Assembly (NCBI GenBank): GCA_905210085.1
Contig: CAJLVJ010000002.1
Span: 16,413 to 80,412 of the forward strand
DNA length: 64,000 nucleotides
From: an uncultured Collinsella sp.
Lineage (GTDB): Bacteria > Actinomycetota > Coriobacteriia > Coriobacteriales > Coriobacteriaceae
Direction of reading: 5' to 3'
Under the pieces are notes generated by a model. The model was not told the origin of the DNA, searched no databases, and was given only the letters and a program-made list of their open reading frames with translations. Positions 1-8,844 of this stretch are shown in pieces (position 1 is the stretch's first letter; each line of letters opens with the position of its first letter). A program made the position numbers and the translations under genes.

Positions 1-410
1 TAATAATGAGGAGTGAAACCGTCTTCATTGGCAAGTGGGGCTCGGGCCTGAGCGTCTACGAGGCGAAAACGCGTTCCCATGCGCTCGTAGGAGGCATGAA
101 GTGCCTCGAGATGAGATAGGATGTCTGCCGGAGCTCCCTGTATCTCCATCTCGACTGAGCCGTCTTCCATGTTACGCACCCAGCCGGTGAGTGCGCGTGC
201 CTGCGCGAGGTTGGTGTTGGTAAAGCGAAAACCAACGCCTTGGACTTGCCCCGCCCAGCGCAGGAAATAGCGCAGGGGAGTGTCTTGAGTGGCCTCGTCG
301 CTTGCGAGCACGGTAAGCCTGCGGCGCAGCTCGAGCTCGACGTTTGACGGTTTTTGAGGCTCTCGACTGCCGCCGGTGACGCTGGAGAAGAACGTATCGA
401 AGAAGCCCAT
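1..410 (-). CDS. acyP: Acylphosphatase-like protein (3' end at window edge)
   Basis: Acylphosphatase family: hydrolyses carboxyl-phosphate bonds of small acyl phosphates in the cytoplasm. The translated part has about 136 residues and reaches the window edge, where only two bases (TA) of the next codon remain, so the stop may lie one base outside. The core shows GQVQGVGFRF (catalytic Arg about residue 62) and GWVRN..DGSVE (catalytic Asn about residue 80). Stand-alone family members have about 90 residues; here about 45 extra N-terminal residues of unknown role precede the domain. The ATG lies 2 bases after the stop of the upstream oxidoreductase gene, so the two are probably cotranscribed. 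Confidence 0.8.
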   Translation of the reverse strand, partial: MGFFDTFFSSVTGGSREPQKPSNVELELRRRLTVLASDEATQDTPLRYFLRWAGQVQGVGFRFTNTNLAQARALTGWVRNMEDGSVEMEIQGAPADILSHLEALHASYERMGTRFRLVDAQARAPLANEDGFTPHY

Positions 411-412
411 CG

Positions 413-1519
413 CTAGGCCTGCTTGCCTGCGTCGGCCGGGAAGATAATGCCGGCCTGCTGGCGCACGGCATCCATGATGCGCAGTGAGACGAGCGTGACA
501 TCGCGGTAGTGGCCAAGCTCGTGGCGTCCCGCCGGGGTCTCCCAAATCTCTTCCCTAACGTTATCGATGCCGCCGATGGCGGTGATAAAGTCTGTGAGTT
601 CGTATTCCATAGTGTTGCTCGATTTGGGCAGGTCGAGAACGAGGCTGTTGTCGCCCTGTTCGCGCGGTGCCTCGGTCGCCGAGCCGCGTACGACATCGCC
701 GCGATAGTCGATGCGGACGTTGCGGGGCGTGGACAGATGGTCGATCTGGATAGTGCCACGCTCGCCTTCGATCTGCGAGGGCAACAGGTCATTCGTAATT
801 TTGGAGTGCGCGAGCTCGACGGAGATACGGCCACCACCGTAGCTGGCGAGGATGGAACCGCAGCCATCGATGGGGCCGTGCGTGAGCTGTCGCGTGGTGG
901 GGTCGAGCAGAGTAGCCATGCTCGTAAGGCCGGAGGGCATGCCGAAAATCTCGACCATGGGCTCGACGGTGTAGACGCCAATATCCATGAGGGAACCCGA
1001 TGCCATATTGCAGTCGAAGATATTGGTGGCGCGTCCCGCGAGAATCTCGTTGTAGCGCGAGGAATATTTGCCAAAGCGCAATGAGGCGCGGCGGATGGGC
1101 GCAATCTCACCCAGGGCGTCCTCGATGGCGTGGAAAGCGGGGTCATGGAGCGGGCGCATGGCCTCGAGGGCTACGACGCCCGCCGCCTCGGCTGCGCGAA
1201 AGACCTCGAGCGCCTGCGCCTCGGTGGCGCAGAAGGGCTTCTCGACGATGACGTGCTTGCCACCGGCGATGCAGGCAAGGGCCTGCTCGTAGTGAAGTGC
1301 GTTGGGGCTGCCGATATAGACGGCGTCGACGTCGGCAGCGGACGCAAGCTCGTCAAGTGCGGTGAAGTTACGCTCGCCGCCGTGCTTAGCGGTGAAGGCG
1401 GTGCCGCGATCTGCGTCGCGCGAGAGCGTGCCCACAAACGCGGCTTGGTCGTTGGCGTTGACGACCTGGATAAAGTCGTCGGTGATCATGGATGTGCCGA
1501 TGGTCGCGATGCGCAGCAT
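413..1519 (-). CDS. Gfo/Idh/MocA family oxidoreductase
   Basis: NAD(P)-dependent oxidoreductase of the Gfo/Idh/MocA family, 368 aa, substrate unknown. The N-terminal Rossmann half begins IATIGTS, where the usual GxGxxG is degenerate as in YhhX-like members. The family signature EKP (here VEKPF) is at about residue 93, and the C-terminal half carries LMDIGVY. The ATG at 1519 follows an AAGGGGG ribosome site; a longer in-frame extension upstream has no such site. It lies directly upstream of the acylphosphatase gene. Confidence 0.85.
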   Translation of the reverse strand: MLRIATIGTSMITDDFIQVVNANDQAAFVGTLSRDADRGTAFTAKHGGERNFTALDELASAADVDAVYIGSPNALHYEQALACIAGGKHVIVEKPFCATEAQALEVFRAAEAAGVVALEAMRPLHDPAFHAIEDALGEIAPIRRASLRFGKYSSRYNEILAGRATNIFDCNMASGSLMDIGVYTVEPMVEIFGMPSGLTSMATLLDPTTRQLTHGPIDGCGSILASYGGGRISVELAHSKITNDLLPSQIEGERGTIQIDHLSTPRNVRIDYRGDVVRGSATEAPREQGDNSLVLDLPKSSNTMEYELTDFITAIGGIDNVREEIWETPAGRHELGHYRDVTLVSLRIMDAVRQQAGIIFPADAGKQA

Positions 1520-1592
1520 ACGTCCCCCTTGCGTTGTTTGGTCTACAGGATGAGTGTAGCGCGTGGGGATATAAAGCTGCGCGAAAATGCTA

Positions 1593-2078
1593 TTACAGGT
1601 CGTTCTCGTTAAAGCCGGTGTCGATATCGAGGTTGGCTCCGTCGGCCGCGGTGGTGGCGAGCTCGTCGCAGCGCTCATTGAGCTCATGGCCGGCGTGACC
1701 CTTAACCCAGATGAACTCCACTTTGTGCTTGCTCTTTGCGGTGAGCAGACGCTCCCACAGATCGCGGTTCTTGACAGGCTGCTTGTTGGCGGTCTTCCAG
1801 CCGCGTTTTTTCCATCCGTCAATCCAGTGCTTGTTGAAGGCGTTGACGACGTACTGCGAATCGGAATGGACTTCGACGTCGCAGGGGCGGTTGAGCGCCT
1901 CGAGTGCCACGATGACCGCCATGAGCTCCATGCGGTTGTTGGTGGTCTTGGCGTAGCCGCGCGAAAGCTCGGAGGTGAAGGTCTTGCCGGCGGGGTTGGT
2001 GTATTTGAGCACGGCGCCGTAGCCGCCGCGTCCCGGATTTGATCGGGCCGAGCCGTCGGTATAGATGATGACCTTCAC
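1593..2078 (-). CDS. rnhA: Ribonuclease HI
   Basis: Degrades the RNA strand of RNA-DNA hybrids in the cytoplasm. The 161-aa length is usual for bacterial RNase HI. All catalytic residues are visible: Asp8 in YTDGS, Glu51 in RMELMA, Asp73 in HSDSQYV, and His128 and Asp138 in the [13 protein letters not shown] segment, which also matches the E. coli enzyme. I chose the GTG at 2078 because AAAGGA precedes it by a good distance and the protein then starts at the first beta strand; a longer in-frame ATG upstream would add 17 unrelated residues. Confidence 0.95.
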   Translation of the reverse strand: MKVIIYTDGSARSNPGRGGYGAVLKYTNPAGKTFTSELSRGYAKTTNNRMELMAVIVALEALNRPCDVEVHSDSQYVVNAFNKHWIDGWKKRGWKTANKQPVKNRDLWERLLTAKSKHKVEFIWVKGHAGHELNERCDELATTAADGANLDIDTGFNENDL

Positions 2079-2141
2079 ATGGTTCCTTTCGTTGGGTACG
2101 TTTCGTGTGAGTGACCATTGTAGCGCCATGCCCGCCGGGGG

Positions 2142-3080
2142 CTAGCAATCTACGATTTCTACCCCGTCTTCCGACAGTTGGTTGGCATGGATGATGCGGT
2201 TGAGCTCGTCGAGGTATTGCTGCAAGAGGGGAGAGGGCTTGCGGTCGTCATGCATGATGTAGCCCACATGCATCGTCGGGGCGTCTGCCAGGGGGATCGA
2301 GGCCATGCCCCACTGCATTTCGCTGGAGAGTACGCCGGTCGACAGCGCATAGCCGTTCGAGGTGATAAGCAGGTTGGTGAGCGTCCCGCGGTCGGATACG
2401 CGGATATTGCGGTTGCAGGGAATATAGCTAAACGGTTCCTCGGCGTAATAGAAGGAGTTCGAGGTGCCTTGCTCAAAGCTGTAGCGCGTATAGGGCGTGA
2501 GGTCGGCAAGGGACAGCTGCGAACGGCGTGCGAGCGGGTGGCGTTCGCTGACGAACACGTGGACTTTTGCATCAAAGAGGGGATGAAAGCTCGCTCGGGC
2601 ATCGGTAAAGGCCTTCTGCAAGACACGGGTATTAAAGTCATCCAGATAGAGGATGCCGATATCGCTGCGAAACGCGCGCACGTCGTCGATGATCTGCGCT
2701 GTGGTGGTCTCGCGCATGATGAACTCGAACTTGCTATCGCGGCAGCGCTCGACCACGTTGACAAAGGCCTCGACCGAAAAGGCGTAGTGCTGGGCGGAAA
2801 TGGCGAGGCGGGCTTGCGGGGTGCCGCCGTCCTCGTAGCGGGCCTCGAGCATGTCGGCCTGCTCTACGACCTGGCGTGCATAACCCAAAAGCTCGGTGCC
2901 GTCGTTGGTGAGTGCAACACCGCGGCTGGAGCGCGTAAAGATTTCGATATGAAGTTCCTGCTCCAGGCTTTTGACGGCATTGGAGATATTGGACTGCGCC
3001 GTATAGAGGCGCTGGGCTGCGGCGTTGATCGAACCGGACTCTGCCACGGCGATCAAAAAGCGAAGCTGCTGTAGGGTCAT
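2142..3080 (-). CDS. LysR-family transcriptional regulator
   Basis: LysR-type regulator, 312 aa. An N-terminal winged helix-turn-helix (about residues 1-60, SINAAAQRLYTAQSNISNAVKSLE) is followed by a periplasmic-binding-protein-like effector domain. It is divergent from metY, and a 6-bp-arm palindrome of LysR type lies between the two genes. I infer that it controls metY and itself in response to a sulfur-metabolism signal such as O-acetylserine or O-acetylhomoserine. It resembles CysB/CysL-type regulators but cannot be assigned to a named one from sequence alone. The start follows AAAGGACGG. Confidence 0.88.
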   Translation of the reverse strand: MTLQQLRFLIAVAESGSINAAAQRLYTAQSNISNAVKSLEQELHIEIFTRSSRGVALTNDGTELLGYARQVVEQADMLEARYEDGGTPQARLAISAQHYAFSVEAFVNVVERCRDSKFEFIMRETTTAQIIDDVRAFRSDIGILYLDDFNTRVLQKAFTDARASFHPLFDAKVHVFVSERHPLARRSQLSLADLTPYTRYSFEQGTSNSFYYAEEPFSYIPCNRNIRVSDRGTLTNLLITSNGYALSTGVLSSEMQWGMASIPLADAPTMHVGYIMHDDRKPSPLLQQYLDELNRIIHANQLSEDGVEIVDC

Positions 3081-3100
3081 CGGCGCCCGTCCTTTCGAGT

Positions 3101-3121
3101 GTTATCTATAAAACCGATAAC
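3101..3121. promoter_or_regulatory. Probable LysR operator
   Basis: GTTATC and GATAAC form perfect 6-bp arms separated by 9 bases, containing the T-N11-A pattern typical of LysR binding sites. It sits between the divergent LysR gene and metY, about 20 bases upstream of the metY -35 element and about 20 bases from the LysR start codon, so one protein could both activate metY and repress itself. Confidence 0.65.
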
Positions 3122-3141
3122 AAGTTAGCGCTTTTAAGTGA

Positions 3142-3170
3142 TTGACCGAGGGAAACAATGCTCGTACTAT
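3142..3170 (+). promoter_or_regulatory. Probable sigma-70-type promoter of metY
   Basis: TTGACC (-35) and TACTAT (-10) are separated by exactly 17 bases. Initiation would fall near 3177, giving a leader of about 175 nt before metY that contains the small leader ORF. Confidence 0.65.
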
Positions 3171-3238
3171 TCAAAACACACAAAGGAGGTAGGTAATTAA
3201 GCCGACCACGGAACCGGGATGCGAAAGGAGGCCCGCAT

Positions 3239-3292
3239 ATGAACTGCTTACCAAGACGAATGCCGGGCTCCTGTTTGCGCCCGTCGGCGTGA
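3239..3292 (+). CDS. Candidate leader peptide upstream of metY
   Basis: A 17-codon ORF (MNCLPRRMPGSCLRPSA) lies wholly within the metY leader. A full AAAGGAGG ribosome site (3224-3231) is 7 bases before its ATG, a stronger site than metY's own. It contains two Cys and two Met codons, which fits a translation-sensing leader for a sulfur amino acid gene, although the Cys codons are not consecutive as in classic attenuators. The stop is 61 bases before metY. A second AAAGGAGG at 3182 has no start codon after it. Confidence 0.45.
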   Translation: MNCLPRRMPGSCLRPSA

Positions 3293-3353
3293 TCAGGAGA
3301 CAGCCACTTACTTCTCTTACTCTTATTACTTTTGTTCGATCAAGGAGATCATC

Positions 3354-4664
3354 ATGAGCCAGTTTATCAACAACCCCGAGCACACCTTTGGTTTCGATAC
3401 CCTGCAGCTGCACGTTGGCCAGGAGAGCGCCGATCCTGCATCCGACTCCCGCGCCGTGCCTATCTACCAGACCACGAGCTATGTGTTCCGCAACTCCCAG
3501 CACGCCGCCGACCGCTTTGGTCTTGCCGACGCCGGTAACATCTACGGCCGTCTGACCAACTCCACCCAGGGCGTCTTCGAGGACCGTATCGCCGCCCTCG
3601 AGGGTGGCGTGGCAGGTCTTGCCGTCGCCTCCGGCGCTGCTGCCATCACCTATACCCTGCAGGCTCTTGCCCAGGCCGGTGACCACGTGGTGGCTCAGAA
3701 GACCATCTACGGTGGCTCCTACAACCTGCTGGAGCATACGCTCTCCCAGTTTGGCGTCGAGACCACGTTTGTCGATGCCCATAACCTGGAAGAGGTCGAG
3801 GGTGCCATCAGGGACAACACCACGGTCATCTATCTCGAGACGCTCGGCAACCCCAACTCCGACATCCCCAACATCGACGCCATCTCCGAGATCGCCAAGA
3901 AGCACGGTCTGCCGGTTGTCGTCGACAACACCTTCGGCACCCCGTATCTGTTCCGTCCGCTGGAGCATGGTGCCAACATCGTCGTCCACTCCGCAACCAA
4001 GTTCATCGGCGGCCACGGCACCTCGCTGGGCGGTGTGATCGTCGACGGTGGTAATTTCGATTGGAAGGCGAGCGGAAAGTACGCCCAGATCGCTGAGCCC
4101 AACCCCTCCTACCACGGTGTCTCGTTTGCCGAGGCTGCCGGTCCCGCCGCCTTCGCAACCTATGTCCGCGCTATCCTGCTGCGTGACGAGGGCGCCTGCA
4201 TCAGCCCGTTCAACGCCTGGGTCCTGCTCCAGGGCACCGAGACTCTGTCGCTGCGCGTTGACCGTCATGTCGAGAACACCAAGAAGGTCGTTGAGTTCCT
4301 GGCTGGTGACAGCCACGTCGCCAAGGTGAACCACCCGAGCCTGCCTGAGCACCCCGATCACGAGCTCTATCAGAAGTACTTCCCCCGTGGCGGTGCCTCG
4401 ATCTTTACCTTTGAGATTAAGGGTGGCCAGGAGGCAGCTTGGAAGTTCATCGATCATCTGCAGGTGTTCTCGCTGCTCGCCAACGTGGCCGACGTCAAGT
4501 CGCTCGTCGTGCACCCGGCTACCACCACGCACTCCCAGCTCTCTGCCGAGGAGCTCGCCGAGCAGAACATCACGCCCTCCACGATCCGTCTTTCCATCGG
4601 TACCGAAAACGCCGAGGATATCATCTGGGATCTGAAGCAGGCCTTCGCCGCGCTGGACGAGTAA
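3354..4664 (+). CDS. metY: O-acetylhomoserine aminocarboxypropyltransferase (sulfhydrylase)
   Basis: PLP enzyme of the Cys/Met metabolism family. It converts O-acetylhomoserine plus sulfide or methanethiol to homocysteine or methionine; related enzymes also act on O-acetylserine. The 436 aa match MetY, longer than the roughly 390 aa of MetB/MetC. The PLP lysine is Lys216 in HSATKFIGGHG, with Asp191 in VVVDNTFGTP. The ribosome site AAGGAG precedes the ATG. Transcription appears to be controlled by the divergent LysR protein and a leader region, and ends at the hairpin at 4726. Confidence 0.93.
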   Translation: MSQFINNPEHTFGFDTLQLHVGQESADPASDSRAVPIYQTTSYVFRNSQHAADRFGLADAGNIYGRLTNSTQGVFEDRIAALEGGVAGLAVASGAAAITYTLQALAQAGDHVVAQKTIYGGSYNLLEHTLSQFGVETTFVDAHNLEEVEGAIRDNTTVIYLETLGNPNSDIPNIDAISEIAKKHGLPVVVDNTFGTPYLFRPLEHGANIVVHSATKFIGGHGTSLGGVIVDGGNFDWKASGKYAQIAEPNPSYHGVSFAEAAGPAAFATYVRAILLRDEGACISPFNAWVLLQGTETLSLRVDRHVENTKKVVEFLAGDSHVAKVNHPSLPEHPDHELYQKYFPRGGASIFTFEIKGGQEAAWKFIDHLQVFSLLANVADVKSLVVHPATTTHSQLSAEELAEQNITPSTIRLSIGTENAEDIIWDLKQAFAALDE

Positions 4665-4725
4665 GGCGACTTGTGCAAGGACCCCTTGCGACTCGATAGG
4701 TATAACTGCATAAAATGCCTGCTCA

Positions 4726-4766
4726 AGGCGCCTGTGCGAACAATGGTTGCACAGGTGCCTTTTTTG
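4726..4766 (+). terminator. Rho-independent terminator of metY
   Basis: A 12-bp stem (AGGCGCCTGTGC paired with GCACAGGTGCCT, one G-T pair) with an 11-base loop is followed directly by a run of T. Confidence 0.85.
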
Positions 4767-4976
4767 CATAGAGAGGGTGCAAAAACAGGGTTTTTGGCAC
4801 GCTTTATGCATTCGAGTTGTGGAAAACTCCTGTTAAGAGGATGTGAGTTTTACGCAATTGACGTGCGCCTTTTGAGTAAAACCGCAGGTCGCGATTTGCT
4901 CGGGGTACTATGCAGCGCGATCGAATCACACGCAGCTCAAACGCAGCAAAAACACACTACGGAGGTTTCCAGCTAC

Positions 4977-5753
4977 ATGAGGATCGATTCACGAAAACCG
5001 AAAGCCGCCGCCCTTTCCGCCGCTCTGACCGTGGCACTTTTGGCGGGCGCCGGCGCAACTGATGCCCTCGCGGCAACACTATCCGATACGGTCGGATCTA
5101 CGCCGTCCGAGGCGACGCTGGTGCAGCCCGTCGACTACCGCGGCGATGGTTATGGCTCTATGCAGGAGTGGAATGCCTCGATGGGGGCAAAGCGCGACTC
5201 CCTGGAGATGCGCGCTCAGATCATTATGAATATGTATGGCGACTATGCTACCGATGACGAGCGCGCTGTGCTGCAGGGTTGCATCGACGGTGCGGGTAGC
5301 CTGTTGACGATGGGGGAGGTCGACGCCAAGTCGACCGAGCTCGACGAGCTTCGCTCCACGCTTGAGGATGCCAAGCGCGAGGCGCTCGAGGCTGCCGCAG
5401 CCGAAGCAGAGGCCGCTGAGGCCGTTCAGGCATCGTATTACAACGCCGGCTCCGGCTCGTCTTACGCGTCTGCTGCGTATTACGCGAACGGCTCGGGCCT
5501 GACGCGCTCGAGCGGCGTCAATAACTATAACGGCCGCCGCGAGACTTATTACAGCAGCAACGTACTCTACCATCACCGCACGGGCGAATGGACGCAGGAT
5601 TCCGAGGGCTTTTGGCGCGATTCCGATGGCTACTACGTCGTGGCCGCGGGCGATAAGGCCCAAGGCTCCACGTTTACCGGCTCCAAGGGTGAGTGCAAGG
5701 TCTATGACTCCGGCTGCGCTGCCGGAACCACCGACTACTACACTGGCTGGTAA
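4977..5753 (+). CDS. Secreted coiled-coil protein with C-terminal barrel-like domain
   Basis: Exported protein of 258 aa, function unknown. Residues 1-33 form a Sec signal peptide (basic start, hydrophobic core, ALA-ATL cleavage region). A helical, Ala/Glu-rich coiled-coil segment lies around residues 95-145, followed by a Ser/Tyr/Gly-rich linker. The C-terminal 45 residues (GFWRDSDGYYVVAAGD ... KVYDSGCAAGTTDYYTGW) resemble the small double-psi-barrel-like module of many Gram-positive secreted cell-wall proteins. The start was chosen because GGAGG precedes ATG 4977; the frame is open further upstream without a ribosome site. Confidence 0.7.
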   Translation: MRIDSRKPKAAALSAALTVALLAGAGATDALAATLSDTVGSTPSEATLVQPVDYRGDGYGSMQEWNASMGAKRDSLEMRAQIIMNMYGDYATDDERAVLQGCIDGAGSLLTMGEVDAKSTELDELRSTLEDAKREALEAAAAEAEAAEAVQASYYNAGSGSSYASAAYYANGSGLTRSSGVNNYNGRRETYYSSNVLYHHRTGEWTQDSEGFWRDSDGYYVVAAGDKAQGSTFTGSKGECKVYDSGCAAGTTDYYTGW

Positions 5754-5780
5754 TTATTCTGCATCACGGATATTTGGCGG

Positions 5781-5826
5781 ACGGGCGTCTTTACCGAGCT
5801 TTAGGGCAACGTAAGGACGCCCGTTC
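5781..5826 (+). terminator. Hairpin after the secreted-protein gene
   Basis: A 14-bp stem (ACGGGCGTCTTTAC with GTAAGGACGCCCGT, one G-T pair) and a 16-base loop lie 27 bases after the stop. The trailing T run is poor (TTCT), so termination efficiency is uncertain. Confidence 0.5.
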
Positions 5827-5939
5827 TATGCATGCGCTTGAGCTAACAGAGCGCTTACCGTGGCAGTACGCCGCGCATATGGGCGCGGGGCACACTAGTT
5901 CATGAGAAATAAGGTCTTTCTCGTGGAGGAAGTGGTCTT

Positions 5940-6146
5940 GTGAACGCTCGAGATATTGCCATTGCCGCCGTCGCATTGGTGCTTGGCTGCCTTGGGCCTA
6001 CGGCCGCGCTCGTTGCGGGCATGCAGGGGTCTTGTGGGGCTGCCTCTATCGTGGTCAGTGCGTTGGTCGCGGCCGCACTGCTGGGAAGTGCGGGTGTAGT
6101 CCTTTGTCGCGACGATGAGGACCAGGCGTCGGAGTCGCAGCTCTAA
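5940..6146 (+). CDS. Small membrane protein, function unknown
   Basis: A 68-aa ORF with two predicted membrane helices (about residues 5-26 and 34-55) and a charged Asp/Glu-rich C-terminal tail. GGAGGAA precedes the GTG start at about 9 bases. I do not recognise a family. It stands alone between the secreted-protein gene and a convergent oxidoreductase gene. The ribosome site and clean membrane topology support a real gene, but the short length leaves doubt. Confidence 0.5.
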   Translation: MNARDIAIAAVALVLGCLGPTAALVAGMQGSCGAASIVVSALVAAALLGSAGVVLCRDDEDQASESQL

Positions 6147-6254
6147 CCGTCGGGACATCGACTACTGGTTATAGATGAAGATGAAAGCCGCCGTAAAGGG
6201 AGTGCTCCTTGTGGCGGCTTTGCTGTTGAGCCTGTTGACGTGGTGAGCCGGGCG

Positions 6255-7169
6255 CTACCAGCTTTTCTCGATATCGCGGATGCGCTGATAGAGCCAATCG
6301 TTTTGCGGCACTTGGATATCGTGTTTGACGGCCAGGCGGCAAATGGTGCCCGCGAACTCCTCGACTTCGGTTTTTCGTTGCGCGATGCGGTCCTGCGCCA
6401 TCGAGGGCATACCGGTGGGGTCGATTCCCTCAATGAGGTGCACCATCTGCGTCAGGTCTGCCTCGGTCAGCTCAATGCCCTCGGCGTTGGCGACCGCAAG
6501 CGTTTCGCGCATGGCAGAAACAAAGCAGCGACGCTGCTCGGAGCCCGGCTCCGTGGCGCTTCCGTAGGTCCCGCCGTAGGCCATGCACGTCTGGTTGATG
6601 CCGTCGTTGAGCATGAGTTTGGCCCACATGCGGTGCGCAACGTCGCTCTCGACGGTATGGGCGATGCCGCAGCGCGTGTAGAGCTCGTCGATGGCGGTGA
6701 CGGTTGCGAGCTCGGTGCCGGCCGCCGCGCCAAAGCGGATTTCGCCCGCATTGGTAAAGGTGAGCTCTCCGTTGAGGAACACGGCGTCCATGCCCTGGCA
6801 AATACCAAGAACGGTATGCTCCCAGCCAAAGCGCTCGGCAATCTTCTGCTCGCTCGTAATGCCGTTACACAGCGAGGCGATGAGCGTATTGGGTCCCACG
6901 ACGCGCTCCATAGTCTTGAGTGCTTGGTTGAGTCCAGTCGTCTTGACCGTGAGAATGACCAGATCGGCGGGCGTTGCCTCACTGGCGCGGATGGACTTGA
7001 GCGCACAGGGCTTGCCGTTGACGGTGAGCGCATCGCCCACGTGACGCTCAAAACGGGCGTCATCCATAACGTATTCGACGGCGTCATTGCCGAGGGCCGT
7101 GGCAATCATGCTGCCGTAGAGCAGGCCGACGCCGCCCTTGCCGATAAAGGCGACCTTGTTGATCTGCAT
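6255..7169 (-). CDS. 2-dehydropantoate 2-reductase (ApbA/PanE) family protein
   Basis: NADP-dependent reductase of the ketopantoate reductase family, 304 aa. The N-terminal Rossmann motif is FIGKGGVGLLYG. A Lys after LTVKTTGLNQA and the helical C-terminal domain with an Asn motif (LMLNDGINQTCM) fit the fold. In pantothenate synthesis PanE makes pantoate, but many paralogues act on other 2-oxo acids and no other pan gene is nearby, so the substrate is left open. Start: ATG 7169 with GGGGAG 9 bases upstream; an ATG 9 bases earlier would have no spacing. Confidence 0.82.
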   Translation of the reverse strand: MQINKVAFIGKGGVGLLYGSMIATALGNDAVEYVMDDARFERHVGDALTVNGKPCALKSIRASEATPADLVILTVKTTGLNQALKTMERVVGPNTLIASLCNGITSEQKIAERFGWEHTVLGICQGMDAVFLNGELTFTNAGEIRFGAAAGTELATVTAIDELYTRCGIAHTVESDVAHRMWAKLMLNDGINQTCMAYGGTYGSATEPGSEQRRCFVSAMRETLAVANAEGIELTEADLTQMVHLIEGIDPTGMPSMAQDRIAQRKTEVEEFAGTICRLAVKHDIQVPQNDWLYQRIRDIEKSW

Positions 7170-7285
7170 GTGAATCATCTCCCCACTAAAAGGCGCCCGC
7201 ATGAGGGGCGCCTGGTGGATTGTATGCCGCTGGAGCATGTGGCGTGCACAGGAGGCGGAATTTAGAAGAACAAACTCATGGGAAC

Positions 7286-7481
7286 TTATGCCGCGGGACA
7301 GACCGCAAAAACGCGCGCAGGGTATCCGACGCCATCGCGCACCTTGGGGAAGGTGCAGAAGATGACAGCGCCTGTGGCGGGAAGCTCGTCCAGATGGTCC
7401 ATGACCTCGATTTGATAGCGGTCGACCGAGAGGATGTACTGCTCGCCGGGGTAGGGGGTAGGTGTCCTCACGCGTGGTCAC
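7286..7481 (-). pseudogene. Remnant of a cyclase-family (kynurenine formamidase-like) gene
   Basis: The frame 7286-7471 encodes a C-terminal segment (YQIEVMDHLDELPATGAVIF ... GVGYPARVFAV) like the last 50 residues of PF04199 cyclase-family hydrolases, which normally have 200-270 aa. A strong ribosome site (AAAGGAGGAG) and GTG at 7481 precede it, but in another frame. The simplest reading is an internal deletion that joined the original start to the tail, with a frameshift. The His-rich metal motif of the family is absent, so no activity is expected. Confidence 0.5.
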
Positions 7482-7643
7482 GCTCTCCTCCTTTCATCGG
7501 ACTTTTTGCTGATGTTAAAGCGGTGCCGTGACAGCTCGATTTCTGCTGCGTTACGATACGTTCTCGATTGCGATTCCAATGTGTTTCGGCCGCGTGACCA
7601 TTGTGTTTCGCCTTGCCGAGCGCTGATGGCGAAGGGAGGGTCC

Positions 7644-8831
7644 GTGCAGTACCGCGTTGACCCCAAAAGTGGTAACCAAATATCTGCTCTGGGTCTGGGC
7701 TGCATGAGGTTTCCCGGTGCGCCGGGACACCCGGATGCGAAGACAGCCGATGCCATCATTTCCCGTGCGGTGGAGCAGGGGATTAACTACCTGGACACGG
7801 CCTATCTCTATCCCGGCAACGAGGCTTGCGTGGGCGCTTCGCTTGAGCGCCTGGGCCTACGCGACCAGGTTTTGCTCGCGACCAAGCTGCCGCATGCTTC
7901 GTGCAAATGCGCGGAGGATTTCGACCGCTTTTTTGACGAGCAACTGCACCGTTTGCGGACTGACCATATCGACTACTACCTCATGCACAACATCACCTCG
8001 CCCGCGCAGTGGGAGCGCGTGGCAGCGTTGGGTATCGAGGACTGGATTGCGCACCAAAAGGCTGCGGGGCGTATTCGCCAGATAGGTTTTTCGTACCACG
8101 GCAGTGCGGCGGACTTCCTCACGATGCTTGACGCGTATGACTGGGACTTTTGCCAGATCCAGTACAACTACGCTGGAGAGCGCTACCAAGCAGGAACGGC
8201 GGGACTCATGGCAGCTGCCGAGCGCGGGCTCGCGGTGTTTGTGATGGAACCGCTTTTGGGTGGACGCCTGGCGGGCAAGCTGCCTCCGCGGGCCCGTGCC
8301 GTGCTCGATGGTGTACGCGATCCGTACCTGAAGACACCGGCTGCTTGGGGCCTTTCGTGGGTGTGGAATCATCCTCAGGTCACGATGCTGCTATCGGGTA
8401 TGACCGATACCGCGCAGGTGGACGAGAACGCGGCATTGGCGGATCGCGCACTGCCGGATTCGATGACGACAGAGCAGCTCGATACCATCGCACGTGTGCT
8501 GGGAGAGTTTGAGAAATCGAATCGCGTGCCCTGTACGGGGTGCGGCTACTGCATGCCGTGCCCCAAGGGCATCAATATTCCCGGTTGCTTTGGCGCCTAC
8601 AACGCGAGCTACGCGCATAGTTGGTTTACGGGGCTGTCTCAATACTTTACGGCGAGCGCGGTGCGGACGAACGAGCCCAAGCTAGTGAGCAATTGCGTCA
8701 AGTGCGGTAAATGCGCACGTCACTGCCCGCAGCACATCGATATCCCCGAGCGTCTCGACGATGTGCGCCGACGTTTCCAGCCTGGCCCCGTAACGGCCGC
8801 GCTTAAAGCTTTTTGCAAAACGCGCTCCTGA
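7644..8831 (+). CDS. Aldo/keto reductase with C-terminal 4Fe-4S domain
   Basis: Aldo/keto reductase, 395 aa. The TIM-barrel part starts with LGLGCMRFPG and has the Asp/Tyr motif YLDTAYLYPGNE. The C-terminal part carries cysteine clusters CTGCGYCMPCPKGI and CVKCGKCARHCPQHI, typical of ferredoxin-type AKRs from anaerobes. NAD(P)H or ferredoxin-linked carbonyl reduction is likely; the substrate is unknown. I chose GTG 7644, preceded by GAAGGGAGGG, because the protein then begins at the first beta strand; an ATG at 7626 lacks a ribosome site. Confidence 0.85.
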   Translation: MQYRVDPKSGNQISALGLGCMRFPGAPGHPDAKTADAIISRAVEQGINYLDTAYLYPGNEACVGASLERLGLRDQVLLATKLPHASCKCAEDFDRFFDEQLHRLRTDHIDYYLMHNITSPAQWERVAALGIEDWIAHQKAAGRIRQIGFSYHGSAADFLTMLDAYDWDFCQIQYNYAGERYQAGTAGLMAAAERGLAVFVMEPLLGGRLAGKLPPRARAVLDGVRDPYLKTPAAWGLSWVWNHPQVTMLLSGMTDTAQVDENAALADRALPDSMTTEQLDTIARVLGEFEKSNRVPCTGCGYCMPCPKGINIPGCFGAYNASYAHSWFTGLSQYFTASAVRTNEPKLVSNCVKCGKCARHCPQHIDIPERLDDVRRRFQPGPVTAALKAFCKTRS

Positions 8832-8844
8832 TGCCCCTTTTATA

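Noticed and set aside
3170..3353. SAM-type or T-box riboswitch before metY
   Set aside because: None of the SAM-I, SAM-IV or T-box landmark sequences can be found; the leader is better explained by the small ORF.
3171..4811. 546-codon open frame on the minus strand opposite metY
   Set aside because: Antisense shadow of a GC-rich, highly biased gene; its protein has low-complexity Val/Gly/Asp composition, no ribosome site and no family, while metY on the other strand is unmistakable.
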